Notes: a model not told the origin generated them from the sequence alone. DNA of 64,000 nt from Hungatella sp. (GCA_009712635.1 WASS01000020.1:505208-569207); one strand, 5' to 3'; shown: positions 33,609 through 42,082, counted from the first letter of the stretch. Made by a program: numbers and translations.

Positions 33609-33884
33609 TAGTATATCATTCTCCACACATTTCGCCGCATAAGTGGCCAGCCTTGATCCTCTGTCTGGATGAAAGGTATTAACAGCCTTAATTAAACCGA
33701 TAGTCCCTACTGACAGGAGATCTTCCATATCATAGTCTGTATTCTGATACTTTTTTGCCACATGGGCTACAAGACGCATATTACGCTCGATGAGTGTGGC
33801 TCTCGCCTCCTGATCCCCTTCCTGGTATCGTTCCAGACACTCTCGTTCCTCTCGCGCAGTTAAAGGTTTGGGAAAAGTTTTCAA
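33603..33884 (-). CDS. sigK: SigK, N-terminal part (5' half of interrupted sigK)
   Basis: 93-codon frame; the first 89 residues (to Asn89 at the AATGA core) belong to SigK, the last four (DILS) are read from the skin. It shows the FPKPL start of the mature factor, RNMRLVAHVAKKYQNTDYDMEDLLSVGTIGLIKAV spread over regions 2.1-2.2 and GSRLATYAAKCVEN. Start is TTG at 33884 with AAGGTGG 5 nt upstream. No membrane-binding pro-sequence is encoded: the frame upstream is only about 13 codons long before a stop and is not hydrophobic. Thus the protein resembles C. difficile SigK, which also lacks a pro-peptide. Confidence 0.93.
   Translation of the reverse strand: MKTFPKPLTAREERECLERYQEGDQEARATLIERNMRLVAHVAKKYQNTDYDMEDLLSVGTIGLIKAVNTFHPDRGSRLATYAAKCVENDILS
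33616..33620 (-). other. Skin attachment core, AraC end
   Basis: AATGA in GTGTGGAGAATGATATACT on the minus strand. On the skin side it runs into a 15-bp palindrome, ATGATA-TAC-TATCAT. Confidence 0.9.
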
Positions 33885-33912
33885 AGAAAGCCACCTTAAA
33901 CTTACTTACTCC

Positions 33913-33940
33913 TATTTTATGCCGCCCTTATCTTTAAAGT
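33913..33940 (-). promoter_or_regulatory. SigK-consensus promoter in front of sigK
   Basis: On the minus strand AC (33940-33939), 17 bp, CATAAAATA (33921-33913). This fits the sigma-K consensus AC-N16-17-CATANNNTA exactly. The -10 is shared with sigma-E. The start codon follows about 28 nt later. Confidence 0.65.
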
Positions 33941-34033
33941 GCTTTTACAAAAAATATTGGCTGGTACTTATTTATTTACAAAATTCTCTCTGTTACTTTA
34001 CATAATATTTTTATGTAAAGTAACTTTCACGAA

Positions 34034-34061
34034 AAAGGACCGGACAACAGTCCGATCCTTT
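34034..34061 (-). terminator. Terminator of the purO-purH unit
   Basis: Stem AAAGGACCGGAC / GTCCGATCCTTT with one mismatch, 4-nt loop; minus-strand T5 follows. 15 nt past the stop. Confidence 0.8.
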
Positions 34062-34076
34062 CCATCCCATCTTATA

Positions 34077-35255
34077 TTAATGGTGGAACAGCCGGATTCC
34101 ATTAAATGCCATTACCATACCATATTTGTTACAAGTATCAATTACCTGATCATCTCTTACAGAACCACCTGGCTGAACAACATATTTCACACCGCTTTTA
34201 TATGCACGGTCAATGTTATCTCCAAATGGGAAAAATGCATCAGAACCAAGAGATACATCCGTCAGCTGATCAAGCCACTGCCTTTTTTCTTCTCTTGAAA
34301 ATACCGGAGGCTTTTCCTTAAATACCTGCTCCCATCTGCCGTCTGCCAATACATCCATATTATCTTCACCGATATATACATCAATGGCATTATCCCTGTC
34401 TGCGCGGCGGATGTCATCAAGGAACGGAAGTTCCAGCACCTTAGGTGCCTGTCTTAAATACCAGTTGTCCGCCTTGCTGCCTGCCAGTCTGGTACAATGA
34501 ACACGGGATTGCTGTCCTGCCCCGATTCCAATTGCCTGTCCATTCTTTGTATAGCAGACGGAATTGGACTGGGTATATTTTAAGGTAATCAAAGAGATGA
34601 TTAAATCTATTTCAGCAGTTTCAGGAATCTCCTTGTTCTCAGTCACTCTGTTTTCCAACACTTCACGACCAATTTTAATCTCATTTCTTCCCTGCTCAAA
34701 GGTAACTCCATAAACCTGTTTTTTCTCTATGGGCTCCGGAGTATATTCCGGATCAATGAGAATCACATTATAATTGCCATTTTTCTTAGACTTTAATATG
34801 TCCAAAGCTTCCGGAGTATAGCCAGGTGCAATCACACCATCCGAAACCTCTCTCTTAATAATTTTCGCTGTATCTTCATCACAAATATCCGATAAGGAAA
34901 TATAATCGCCAAAGGAAGACATCCGGTCTGCGCCTCTGGCTCTGGCATAAGCGCAGGCAAGAGGGGAAAGCTCTCCCATATCTTCAACCCAGTAGATCTT
35001 TTTTAAAACCGGACTTAAGGGAAGTCCAACTGCCACACCAGCAGGAGAAACATGTTTGAAGGAAGCTGCCGCAGGCAATCCAGTTGCCTCCTTTAATTCT
35101 TTTACCAGCTGCCAGCCGTTTAATGCGTCCAGAAAATTAATATAACCGGGTTTTCCGCTCAATACGGTTATAGGAAGATCTGATCCGTCTGCCATATAGA
35201 TTTTTGATGGTTTTTGATTGGGATTACACCCATATTTCAGCTCTAATTCATTCAT
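34077..35255 (-). CDS. purH: AICAR transformylase (PurH formyltransferase domain only)
   Basis: 392 residues with the AICARFT domain (LKYGCNPNQKP, AASFKHVSPAGVAVG, GIGAGQQSRVHCTRLAGSK, DAFFPFGDNIDRA, PGGSVRDDQVI). It adds the formyl group to AICAR in purine synthesis. The IMP cyclohydrolase domain of normal PurH (MGS-like N-terminus) is missing; that step is done by the separate PurO-type gene just upstream. Start ATG after AGGAGTACAAAAG. Under the ZTP riboswitch at 36022-36117. Confidence 0.92.
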   Translation of the reverse strand: MNELELKYGCNPNQKPSKIYMADGSDLPITVLSGKPGYINFLDALNGWQLVKELKEATGLPAAASFKHVSPAGVAVGLPLSPVLKKIYWVEDMGELSPLACAYARARGADRMSSFGDYISLSDICDEDTAKIIKREVSDGVIAPGYTPEALDILKSKKNGNYNVILIDPEYTPEPIEKKQVYGVTFEQGRNEIKIGREVLENRVTENKEIPETAEIDLIISLITLKYTQSNSVCYTKNGQAIGIGAGQQSRVHCTRLAGSKADNWYLRQAPKVLELPFLDDIRRADRDNAIDVYIGEDNMDVLADGRWEQVFKEKPPVFSREEKRQWLDQLTDVSLGSDAFFPFGDNIDRAYKSGVKYVVQPGGSVRDDQVIDTCNKYGMVMAFNGIRLFHH

Positions 35256-35269
35256 CTTTTGTACTCCTG

Positions 35270-35983
35270 CTATTCATTCTTGTTTATTATCCGGGTCTCA
35301 AAGGCACCTGTTTCAAGGTCAATATAACGTACAAACAGCGATACCTTGTTCTCTTCATTCAGGCTTTCCCAGATCAGGGAAGTAAACTCATCCGGATCAG
35401 CCAGGACTTCCACCAGTTTTGGCTCCCCTTCAAAGCTTGGCAGAGGATTGCCGTCATGCATGTAAGTATGGATAAAATGAGCTTCTCCAGGCACAGGATT
35501 CTCATAGGCAAAGGTAAAGCGGTTACAGGAGGACGGATCCCCGTTATTACTCTTTAATATAGACATGGCATAGTTATATCTTCCATCTTCCACATGCATT
35601 ATGCCAGAGATTCGGGGTGTATAATTGGGGCTGTCCGGCTCAAATTCCCTGCTGCGAAGAGCCTGCTCAAATGTGAGCTGAATATCCATGCCCTCATAGA
35701 TGGTGTCAGTCTGATCTCCGTTTGTTACAATGGTCTTGTTTCCCAGGACACGCACTGGTGCGTAAATAATCAGACTGGGATCTGATAATTTTGAAGGATC
35801 GTAAGCCTGGGTACGGATTCCATCCCCATCTTCCACAAATACGCGGTTACGGCTGTTCACACTTCTTCCCATGATAAAATAAGCAGTTACTGCCTTCCTT
35901 CCATCTGGGGTTTTGCCAATAATTATCCCCCTTCCAGGATAGGAATTGTTTATTAATTCATCCTTCAAAGAAACCAAATACAT
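35270..35983 (-). CDS. purO: IMP cyclohydrolase, PurO type
   Basis: 237 residues with the PurO/IMP_cyclohyd fold: YLVSLKDELINNSYPGRG, AYFIMGRSVNSRNRVF, SNPNYTPRISG-like segment (DSPNYTPRISGI). Closes the purine ring to give IMP. This is the archaeal-type enzyme, also common in Lachnospiraceae. The ATG at 35983 has GGAGGACTGAAAGTC upstream; the longer frame to 36112 runs through the riboswitch and cannot be coding. 15 nt before purH. Confidence 0.9.
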   Translation of the reverse strand: MYLVSLKDELINNSYPGRGIIIGKTPDGRKAVTAYFIMGRSVNSRNRVFVEDGDGIRTQAYDPSKLSDPSLIIYAPVRVLGNKTIVTNGDQTDTIYEGMDIQLTFEQALRSREFEPDSPNYTPRISGIMHVEDGRYNYAMSILKSNNGDPSSCNRFTFAYENPVPGEAHFIHTYMHDGNPLPSFEGEPKLVEVLADPDEFTSLIWESLNEENKVSLFVRYIDLETGAFETRIINKNE

Positions 35984-36021
35984 GACTTTCAGTCCTCCAT
36001 TCTCAATAAAGACGCAAAAAA

Positions 36022-36117
36022 CCGCCTGGGCATCCCATAGCGGTGCCCAGGCGGTCGGCTTCAAAACGTAACGTGCTCCCCGTGGTTTTCTCCACTTATC
36101 CGCCAGTTGCACGTACC
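36022..36117 (-). promoter_or_regulatory. ZTP (pfl) riboswitch with overlapping terminator
   Basis: Minus strand: P1 arms CGTGC / GCACG enclose AACTGGCGGATAAG, GTGGAGAAAACCAC and GGGGA, then after a linker the conserved CCGCCTGGGC. That last block is also the 5' arm of a terminator (36054-36045 pairing with 36031-36022) followed by TTTTTT. ZTP/ZMP binding would keep the block in the aptamer and let transcription reach purO-purH. Confidence 0.93.
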
Positions 36118-36126
36118 ATGTCTAAC

Positions 36127-36155
36127 ATAATATATGATTCTCCAATAAATTGCAA
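36127..36155 (-). promoter_or_regulatory. Promoter of the ZTP riboswitch-purO-purH unit
   Basis: TTGCAA (36155-36150), 17-bp spacer, TATTAT (36132-36127) on the minus strand. Confidence 0.7.
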
Positions 36156-36179
36156 GGTCTTTTTTATTTGTTCCTGTTT

Positions 36180-37541
36180 TTATTCGTTGCGAATGGCAGC
36201 CAGAGGACTGAGTTTCATAGCTCTGAGGGAAGGGAAAAATCCCGCAGCCATACCTACAAAAACAGAAAATCCTACAGCAGCCAAAGACAGCCACAAAGGT
36301 ATTCTGGATAAATCTCCTGGCATATCGGGCATAAAACGGCCTGCCAGAAACCGGTTTATAAGAAAAGAAACCCCGTAACTGAAAGTAATACCCGTAATGC
36401 CGCCAAGGAAACCAATAAATCCGGATTCAATCAAAAACATGTCTCTGATATGATTCATATCAAGCCCCAGTACCTTTAAAATTCCGATCTCCTTGGTTCT
36501 CTCATAGATGGACATCATCATCGTGTTGGCAATACCGATGGCTGCGACAAATAAGGATACTGTTCCGATTCCTCCAAGCAAAGCCTGAACCATCTTTGCC
36601 TGCTTCTGAGATTGCTCAAGCCATTCCATATTGCTGTTTGCCTGATATCCCATATCTGTAATCGCCTTCTGTACCGCGGTTACATTAGCCATATCGTCCA
36701 CCTCTACCACTGCCTGATCATAGATAAAGTAGTTATAAGGCTTCCCCTTTTTATTGGTAGGCTGGTTGGGAATTGGCTTTTTCTTATAAATCTGTTTTAA
36801 CTGGGATTTGAGTGCATCCAAATCAACATAGACATTGTAGCTGTAATTACTCCAGTCCTCTACTCCTCCTGCTACCAGCCCTGCTGTCTTCAGCAGATAT
36901 TTTTTAGGCGGCTTCACAGGAGTTTTTCCATCTCCTCCTGTGCCTCCGTTTTGAGACTGGTAATAGGCATCGGTGTCAAATACCACAAATACAGGTCTGT
37001 TCATAAAATCAATATCCGGAATCTTGGTTGGGTCATCGTAATAATCCTGATTTCTGCTTTTGGGATTGCTAAATTGCCTGGGCACCATATTTCCAACCAC
37101 CATCTGAAGTTCTTTCGTCCCTTTATCGGGAAGATGCCCCTGTTTTAGTGATATATTATCCATGTATTCGGGGGTTACTCCAATCACGGTGATATTGCCC
37201 TGATATGCCCCCTGGCTCATGATTGTGTCTGTCTGCAAAAGCGGAGAGGCCGACTTTACATGATCCAGACCGGCAAACTGGGCAACCACATTATCTGTCA
37301 TATAATTAGGTTCTTTTTTTCCTTCTCCCCCGTAGGATTGATTGGAATACACAGTGATCTCAGTCAGACTTCCATAAGAAGCATACTGTTCCATGGTAAG
37401 TTCATTAAAACCGATACCCAGAGATACCATAACAACAATGGAAGCGGTACCAATTAAAACTCCAAGAACAGTTAAAAATGTTCTCATCTTTCTTCGTCTT
37501 AAATTGTTCACACTCATGGAAAGCAAATCACTAAATTTCAT
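36180..37541 (-). CDS. MacB/FtsX-type ABC transporter permease
   Basis: 453 residues: N-terminal helix (RRRKMRTFLTVLGVLIGTA), large periplasmic-type MacB domain (about 45-320), three C-terminal helices with YERTKEIGILKVLGL and ending MKLSPLAAIRNE. Last gene of an operon with an ATPase and a membrane-anchored surface protein. It overlaps the latter by 11 nt. The extracytoplasmic domain contains a Gly/Lys-rich insert around residue 200 (GGTGGDGKTPVKPPKK). Confidence 0.88.
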   Translation of the reverse strand: MKFSDLLSMSVNNLRRRKMRTFLTVLGVLIGTASIVVMVSLGIGFNELTMEQYASYGSLTEITVYSNQSYGGEGKKEPNYMTDNVVAQFAGLDHVKSASPLLQTDTIMSQGAYQGNITVIGVTPEYMDNISLKQGHLPDKGTKELQMVVGNMVPRQFSNPKSRNQDYYDDPTKIPDIDFMNRPVFVVFDTDAYYQSQNGGTGGDGKTPVKPPKKYLLKTAGLVAGGVEDWSNYSYNVYVDLDALKSQLKQIYKKKPIPNQPTNKKGKPYNYFIYDQAVVEVDDMANVTAVQKAITDMGYQANSNMEWLEQSQKQAKMVQALLGGIGTVSLFVAAIGIANTMMMSIYERTKEIGILKVLGLDMNHIRDMFLIESGFIGFLGGITGITFSYGVSFLINRFLAGRFMPDMPGDLSRIPLWLSLAAVGFSVFVGMAAGFFPSLRAMKLSPLAAIRNE

Positions 37542-39366
37542 CGTTTATTTCCTCTATGGCAGCCAGCTTCTTCTGCTTTCTTTTTTTCCAGATAAAAAAG
37601 GCTGCACCTGCACCTGCCGCAAGCAGAACAACAACAGAAGGGATCAGGATCTTACCATACTTTGCAAACCCTGCAGGCTCAGCATCTACAGGCGCTTCAC
37701 CCATATTTCCGTTATCTGCTCCTGTTTCTTCCGGCTCGGTTACCATCAATGTGACTTCTTTTTCTATAGGATCAGAGACTACTCCGTTTTCATCCTCATA
37801 GGTAATTAAAATCTTTATTTTTCCGTCATCAGCCGTGGGTGTGGTTCCGGTAATCATGGCATCCACATTACCTGTTTCACCAGGCTTAATATTTCCTATG
37901 TAGGTACTGGACTGCTGTATGGAATCTCCCACAAATGCTACCATGACATTATAGAGAAGAACCTTTCCTGTATTATTGACCGGGAACATAATGTTGGTTT
38001 CTGAACCAGCTGCAATTGATTCCGGCATGATGTCGATAGTACCTGTATTTAAACGAGCCACCTGTTTTACCGGAATATTCACAGTTATTTTTTCTTCCGC
38101 ATTTTTATATTCCGGGCTGTCGAATTTCTCATTAATTGTCAGACCATAAGTTCTTTGATCTACCCATGCACCGGCACGAAGCTTCACCTTGACATCTGTC
38201 GTCTGACCTGCTCCAAGGGAATTCACAACAACGGAGGAACTACCTTCATCCGTTGTAAACACGGCACTATCTGTTACCTTCTCAGACTCCAGATTAAATA
38301 GAATGTTGCTTGCAGGAACGCTTTCTGATGCATTCTTCATGTGCAGGGTAAGCTCAAATTCCTCACCGGCAAAAACCTTCTCCGGATTGGTTTCAAAACC
38401 ATCAACAACGATCCTGGCTTTGGTTCTGTCGTTGATATTAAACTCTTTGGTCGACTCTTCCTTCTCTTTGTTTTGTACCTTTACAAAAAACGTCTCTTCA
38501 GATTTCTGAATGTCTCCATCGCTGCTGTCCCGGTATTCGATGTTAAATGTGATGGGATAATAACCGCTGTACACATCCTTTCGGATCATCATGCTGTAAG
38601 GAATGGAAATCGTCTCCCCGCCTCCGATCCGGTCAAAATGTTTGGTATAATTTCCATCGTTGATATCAAAAGGGAACTTTGTGCTGTCCTGGTTTACTCC
38701 CATTCGGACATTGACGTCAAAGGCGGTTAAATTAGAAGAATTACGGACATTCATGCTATAATTCATCACTTCCGGATAAGTTCCGAAGGGAGTGTTCTGA
38801 CCCTCGCCAAGTTCGAAACTGATGGTTCCTTCGTTGGCCCCGGAAGAGGTTGTTGCGGACGATTTTGTAATCCAGATATTCACCTTTTCATAGGACGCAT
38901 GAGCACCATCATCCTTTTTCTTTGCATCAGTAACAACCTCTACCGGTACCAGATAATACCCCTCGGATACATCTCTCCGGATTCTTGCAGTGAGGCTGAA
39001 GGTTTTAGAGCTTCCGCTCTTTACATCACCCAGTTTTTTATTGTCAAATGTATTGGAAGATATCTCGAAAGGAAAAACAGATCCGGTGTATGTTGTAGTT
39101 TCTTCTGCATCTTCGGTTGCCCTGTACTCCTGTTCCGGTATATCTCTGTCAAATCTGACAGCCACATCCTTTAAATCATTACCTGTATTATTGGTAAAAA
39201 CCATATTGATGGTGATATTCTCCCCCGTCTTTCCTGATGGAGTTTTTTTCACATCAATATATGTGTTTTTACTTAAATCATATTGTGCAAACGCTGTTGC
39301 CGGTATGGCAGTTACCGCCATAATTACAGCCAGCAGCCCTACAATCTTTCTCTTAACTCTGTACAT
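37531..39366 (-). CDS. Secreted, membrane-anchored multi-Ig-like (CARDB/NEW3-like) protein
   Basis: 611 residues from the ATG at 39366 (GGGGGAT upstream). Signal peptide to about AFA (27), then three or four beta-sandwich repeats of the type FTNNTGNDLKDVAVRF / MHLKNASESVPASNILF / FPVNNTGKVLLYNVMV, then a C-terminal helix (about 565-590) and a basic tail. Such repeats occur in COG1361-like surface proteins. Lying between the ATPase (14-nt overlap) and permease genes, it replaces the HlyD adaptor seen in the other exporter operon and may be the exporter's outer partner. Function unknown. Confidence 0.75.
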   Translation of the reverse strand: MYRVKRKIVGLLAVIMAVTAIPATAFAQYDLSKNTYIDVKKTPSGKTGENITINMVFTNNTGNDLKDVAVRFDRDIPEQEYRATEDAEETTTYTGSVFPFEISSNTFDNKKLGDVKSGSSKTFSLTARIRRDVSEGYYLVPVEVVTDAKKKDDGAHASYEKVNIWITKSSATTSSGANEGTISFELGEGQNTPFGTYPEVMNYSMNVRNSSNLTAFDVNVRMGVNQDSTKFPFDINDGNYTKHFDRIGGGETISIPYSMMIRKDVYSGYYPITFNIEYRDSSDGDIQKSEETFFVKVQNKEKEESTKEFNINDRTKARIVVDGFETNPEKVFAGEEFELTLHMKNASESVPASNILFNLESEKVTDSAVFTTDEGSSSVVVNSLGAGQTTDVKVKLRAGAWVDQRTYGLTINEKFDSPEYKNAEEKITVNIPVKQVARLNTGTIDIMPESIAAGSETNIMFPVNNTGKVLLYNVMVAFVGDSIQQSSTYIGNIKPGETGNVDAMITGTTPTADDGKIKILITYEDENGVVSDPIEKEVTLMVTEPEETGADNGNMGEAPVDAEPAGFAKYGKILIPSVVVLLAAGAGAAFFIWKKRKQKKLAAIEEINDEI

Positions 39367-40093
39367 CTTCCATATCCCCCTTAGTATCCTCGTGGTGCTG
39401 TTCTTCAATTTTAAATATCTTTCCATCTACTATGTGGAACTGTCTGTCTGCAAACCTGGCAATATAATTATCATGGGTTACCATGACAAGGGTCTGGTTC
39501 TGCTCTTTTACAATCTTCTGCATCAATGAAAGAACCTCTTTTGTGGTTTTGGAATCCAGATTTCCGGTTGGCTCATCAGCAAAGATAATCTTGGGATCCA
39601 CGGCTAGTGCCCTGGCAATTCCCACCCGCTGCTGCTGGCCTCCTGACATCTCATTGGCCATATGGTTCATCTGTTTTTCCAAACCTACCAGTTTTATGTA
39701 TTTTTTTGCTTTTTCATTCCGGATCTTTTTTGGCACACCACGAAATGACAGGGGAAGTGCAACATTCTCTACCGCATTCAATGTCTTAATCAAATTATAG
39801 GACTGGAAAATAAAACCCACATGCTTTCTTCTAAATGCAACCAGCTGATTCTCCGAAAGTTTTTCGATGTGATTACCTGCAATGACAATTTCCCCTTTTG
39901 ACGGTTTTTCCAACCCCGCCATCATGTTTAAAAGTGTGGATTTTCCCGAGCCGGACGGACCCACAATGGCACAAAATTCGCCTTTATATATCGTAAAGTC
40001 TACACCGTTTAGTGCATAGACTTTGGTATCTCCCACCTTATACACCTTATACAGATCCTTAACCTGAATCATGGGTGTTCTGTTTTCCACCAC
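39353..40093 (-). CDS. MacB/LolD-type ABC transporter ATP-binding protein
   Basis: 246 residues: Walker A GPSGSGKST, signature [15 protein letters not shown], Walker B IIFADEPTGNLDS and VTHD. The start is taken as GTG 40093, preceded by AAGGAGG; a TTG at 40123 would add ten codons without a ribosome site. First gene of the three-gene exporter operon. Confidence 0.92.
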   Translation of the reverse strand: MVENRTPMIQVKDLYKVYKVGDTKVYALNGVDFTIYKGEFCAIVGPSGSGKSTLLNMMAGLEKPSKGEIVIAGNHIEKLSENQLVAFRRKHVGFIFQSYNLIKTLNAVENVALPLSFRGVPKKIRNEKAKKYIKLVGLEKQMNHMANEMSGGQQQRVGIARALAVDPKIIFADEPTGNLDSKTTKEVLSLMQKIVKEQNQTLVMVTHDNYIARFADRQFHIVDGKIFKIEEQHHEDTKGDMEDVQS

Positions 40094-40223
40094 TACAGCT
40101 TCCTCCTTGAAATATTCACGCAATCACATTATACAACAGGATTGGCAAATCCGATATTCTTTATTTTCTTAATCTTCCTTACATATTCCTTACACGCCCA
40201 AAAGTCTTTTACTGCCCCGTAAA

Positions 40224-40270
40224 AAATATTTTAAAAAAGAGTAGAAATATTTTAAACTATGCTTTATAAT
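40224..40270 (+). promoter_or_regulatory. pyrB promoter region with 21-bp-spaced AAATATTTTAAA repeat
   Basis: AAATATTTTAAA at 40224-40235 and 40245-40256 (two helical turns apart), then TATAAT at 40265-40270. The -35 (TAGAAA, 40242-40247) is poor. The repeat may be an AT-rich UP element or an operator for pyrB or the divergent ABC operon. Confidence 0.4.
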
Positions 40271-40315
40271 GGGATAGAATTTTAAACCATAACTCAGTGG
40301 ATAAAGGAGATTCTT

Positions 40316-41239
40316 ATGAGACATTTACTTAACCCGTTAGATTTCAGTCTGGAAGAAACCGGACAACTGCTTGATCTGGCAAAAGATATTGAAGATAATC
40401 TTCCGGAATATTCTCATGTGTGCAATGGAAAAAAACTAGCGACACTTTTTTATGAGCCAAGTACAAGAACCCGTTTGAGTTTCGAGGCTGCCATGCTTAA
40501 TTTAGGAGGCAGCGTACTTGGCTTTTCCTCTGCCGATTCAAGTTCTGCTTCTAAAGGAGAAAGCGTCGCTGATACCATTCGGGTCATCTCCTGTTACGCA
40601 GATATCTGTGCAATGAGACACCCCAAGGAAGGCGCACCATTAGTTGCTGCAAACTACTCCGGTATTCCAGTCATTAACGCAGGAGACGGCGGACACCAGC
40701 ATCCAACACAGACACTTACCGATTTACTCTCTATTCGTTCCTTAAAAGGCCGTCTGAACGATTTAACTATTGGTCTTTGCGGTGATTTAAAATTTGGCCG
40801 TACTGTTCATTCTCTTATCAATGCTCTTGTAAGATACGAAAACATCAAATTCATCTTAATTTCCCCCCCTGAACTGAGGGTACCTGAATACATCCGGGAA
40901 GATGTCCTAAGGGCCAACAACATTGAATTTATTGAAATGGACAGTCTTGACGATGCCATGCCGGATCTTGATATCCTGTATATGACACGGGTACAGAAAG
41001 AACGTTTCTTCAACGAAGAAGACTACATCCGTTTAAAGGACTGCTACATTCTGGATAAGAAAAAAATGAAGCTGGCGAAGGAAGATATGTATGTTCTTCA
41101 CCCCCTTCCCAGAGTCAACGAAATCTCTGTAGAGGTTGATGATGATAAACGGGCCGCCTACTTTAAGCAGGCACAGTATGGTGTTTATGTACGTATGGCT
41201 CTTATCATGACATTACTGGAGGTAAATAAACCATGTTAA
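40316..41239 (+). CDS. pyrB: Aspartate carbamoyltransferase catalytic subunit
   Basis: 307 residues: carbamoyl-phosphate site [26 protein letters not shown], and HPLPRVNEI near the C-terminus. It makes carbamoyl-aspartate, the committed step of pyrimidine synthesis. Start ATG after AAAGGAG. Overlaps pyrI by 7 nt. No PyrR-type attenuator was recognised in the short leader. Confidence 0.96.
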   Translation: MRHLLNPLDFSLEETGQLLDLAKDIEDNLPEYSHVCNGKKLATLFYEPSTRTRLSFEAAMLNLGGSVLGFSSADSSSASKGESVADTIRVISCYADICAMRHPKEGAPLVAANYSGIPVINAGDGGHQHPTQTLTDLLSIRSLKGRLNDLTIGLCGDLKFGRTVHSLINALVRYENIKFILISPPELRVPEYIREDVLRANNIEFIEMDSLDDAMPDLDILYMTRVQKERFFNEEDYIRLKDCYILDKKKMKLAKEDMYVLHPLPRVNEISVEVDDDKRAAYFKQAQYGVYVRMALIMTLLEVNKPC

Positions 41240-41658
41240 ATATCGGCGGATTAAAAGAAGGTATCGTATTAGACCATATTGAGGCAGGGAAGAGTCTGGA
41301 AATCTACTATAATCTTGGACTGGACAAGTTAGACTGCCAGGTAGCTATAATCAAGAATGCAAAAAGCAATAAAATGGGAAAGAAAGATATTATCAAAATA
41401 GAAGGCGGTATGGATCATATTAACCTGGAGATCCTGGGATATATTGATCACAACATCACAGTAAACATTATTCGGGATAATGAAATTGTAGAAAAGAAGT
41501 CTCTCAGCCTTCCAAGAAAGATCACCAATATCATACAGTGCAAAAACCCACGCTGCATCACTTCCATCGAGCAGGGGCTTCCCCATGTTTTCTATCTCTC
41601 AGATGCAGAAAAGGAAACATACCGCTGCATGTATTGTGAAGAAAAATATAGCAGATAA
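41233..41658 (+). CDS. pyrI: Aspartate carbamoyltransferase regulatory subunit
   Basis: 141 residues with the allosteric nucleotide-binding domain ([18 protein letters not shown]) and zinc site of four cysteines (CKNPRC ... CMYC). Binds CTP/ATP and tunes PyrB. Start ATG at 41233 after GGAGGTAAATAAACC. Confidence 0.95.
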   Translation: MLNIGGLKEGIVLDHIEAGKSLEIYYNLGLDKLDCQVAIIKNAKSNKMGKKDIIKIEGGMDHINLEILGYIDHNITVNIIRDNEIVEKKSLSLPRKITNIIQCKNPRCITSIEQGLPHVFYLSDAEKETYRCMYCEEKYSR

Positions 41659-41665
41659 CAAAACA

Positions 41666-41717
41666 GAGGATATCGCAAAATCACAGGAAATGTGATAAGG
41701 CGGTATCCTTTTTTTAA
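41666..41717 (+). terminator. Terminator of pyrBI
   Basis: Outer stem AGGATAtCGC / GCGGTATCCT with an inner ATCACA/TGTGAT hairpin, followed by T7. Confidence 0.8.
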
Positions 41718-41736
41718 TTGTCTAAATATTAGATGC

Positions 41737-42082
41737 TTTGAGTAAGACGATAAGCCGGGTTATGTCGTTGAATGGCCATCTATCTAGGCCTGCCGTCGCC
41801 AGCAGGCTCAAGCGACCTACCCGGAAGCAGACGGGCCGCCTTATGCTTCCTGTTCGGTCTTGCTTCGAATGGGGTTTACATGGACCCCTCCTGTTACCAG
41901 GAGAGCGGTGGTCTCTTACACCACCTTTCCACCCTTACCGCAGATGCGGCGGTTTATTTCTGTTGCACTTTCCCTGGAGTCACCTCCGCCAGACGTTATC
42001 TGGCATTCTGCCCTGTGAAGCCCGGACTTTCCTCACCTGCAGCCTTTCGGCTTTGCAGCTGCGGCCATTTGTCTTACTCAAA
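41737..42082 (-). ncRNA. rnpB: RNase P RNA (bacterial type A)
   Basis: Minus-strand RNA of about 346 nt. The ends pair perfectly (TTTGAGTAAGAC / GTCTTACTCAAA, P1). Universal core blocks are present: GAGGAAAGTCCGGGCT, GCCAGATAACG, GGGTGGAAAGGTG, GTAAACCCC, and the 3' block AACCCGGCTTATCG. It is the catalytic RNA of tRNA 5' maturation. Long plus-strand open frames here (around 41738-42131) are artefacts of the RNA. Confidence 0.97.

Larger units (their letters stand above)
25809..33620. mobile_element. Skin-type sigK intervening element (7,807 bp excised)
   Basis: The two sigK halves are separated by a block that begins and ends with AATGA (25809-25813 and 33616-33620 on the plus strand as TCATT). 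One copy would remain after excision. The same 5-bp crossover is used by the Bacillus subtilis skin element (established). The block carries its recombinase next to one end, then cargo: a 62-residue protein, [NiFe] hydrogenase, cytochrome b5-like protein, maturation protease, alpha-galactosidase and AraC regulator. No phage head, tail or lysis genes are present, unlike the prophage-like skin of C. difficile or B. subtilis. Confidence 0.92.

Noticed and set aside
25809-33620. Prophage
   Set aside because: No capsid, tail, portal, integrase-repressor or lysis genes; only the recombinase is phage-like. The sigK halves identify it as a skin element.
35984-36112. N-terminal extension of PurO
   Set aside because: It translates the ZTP riboswitch and terminator; the ATG at 35983 has the ribosome site.
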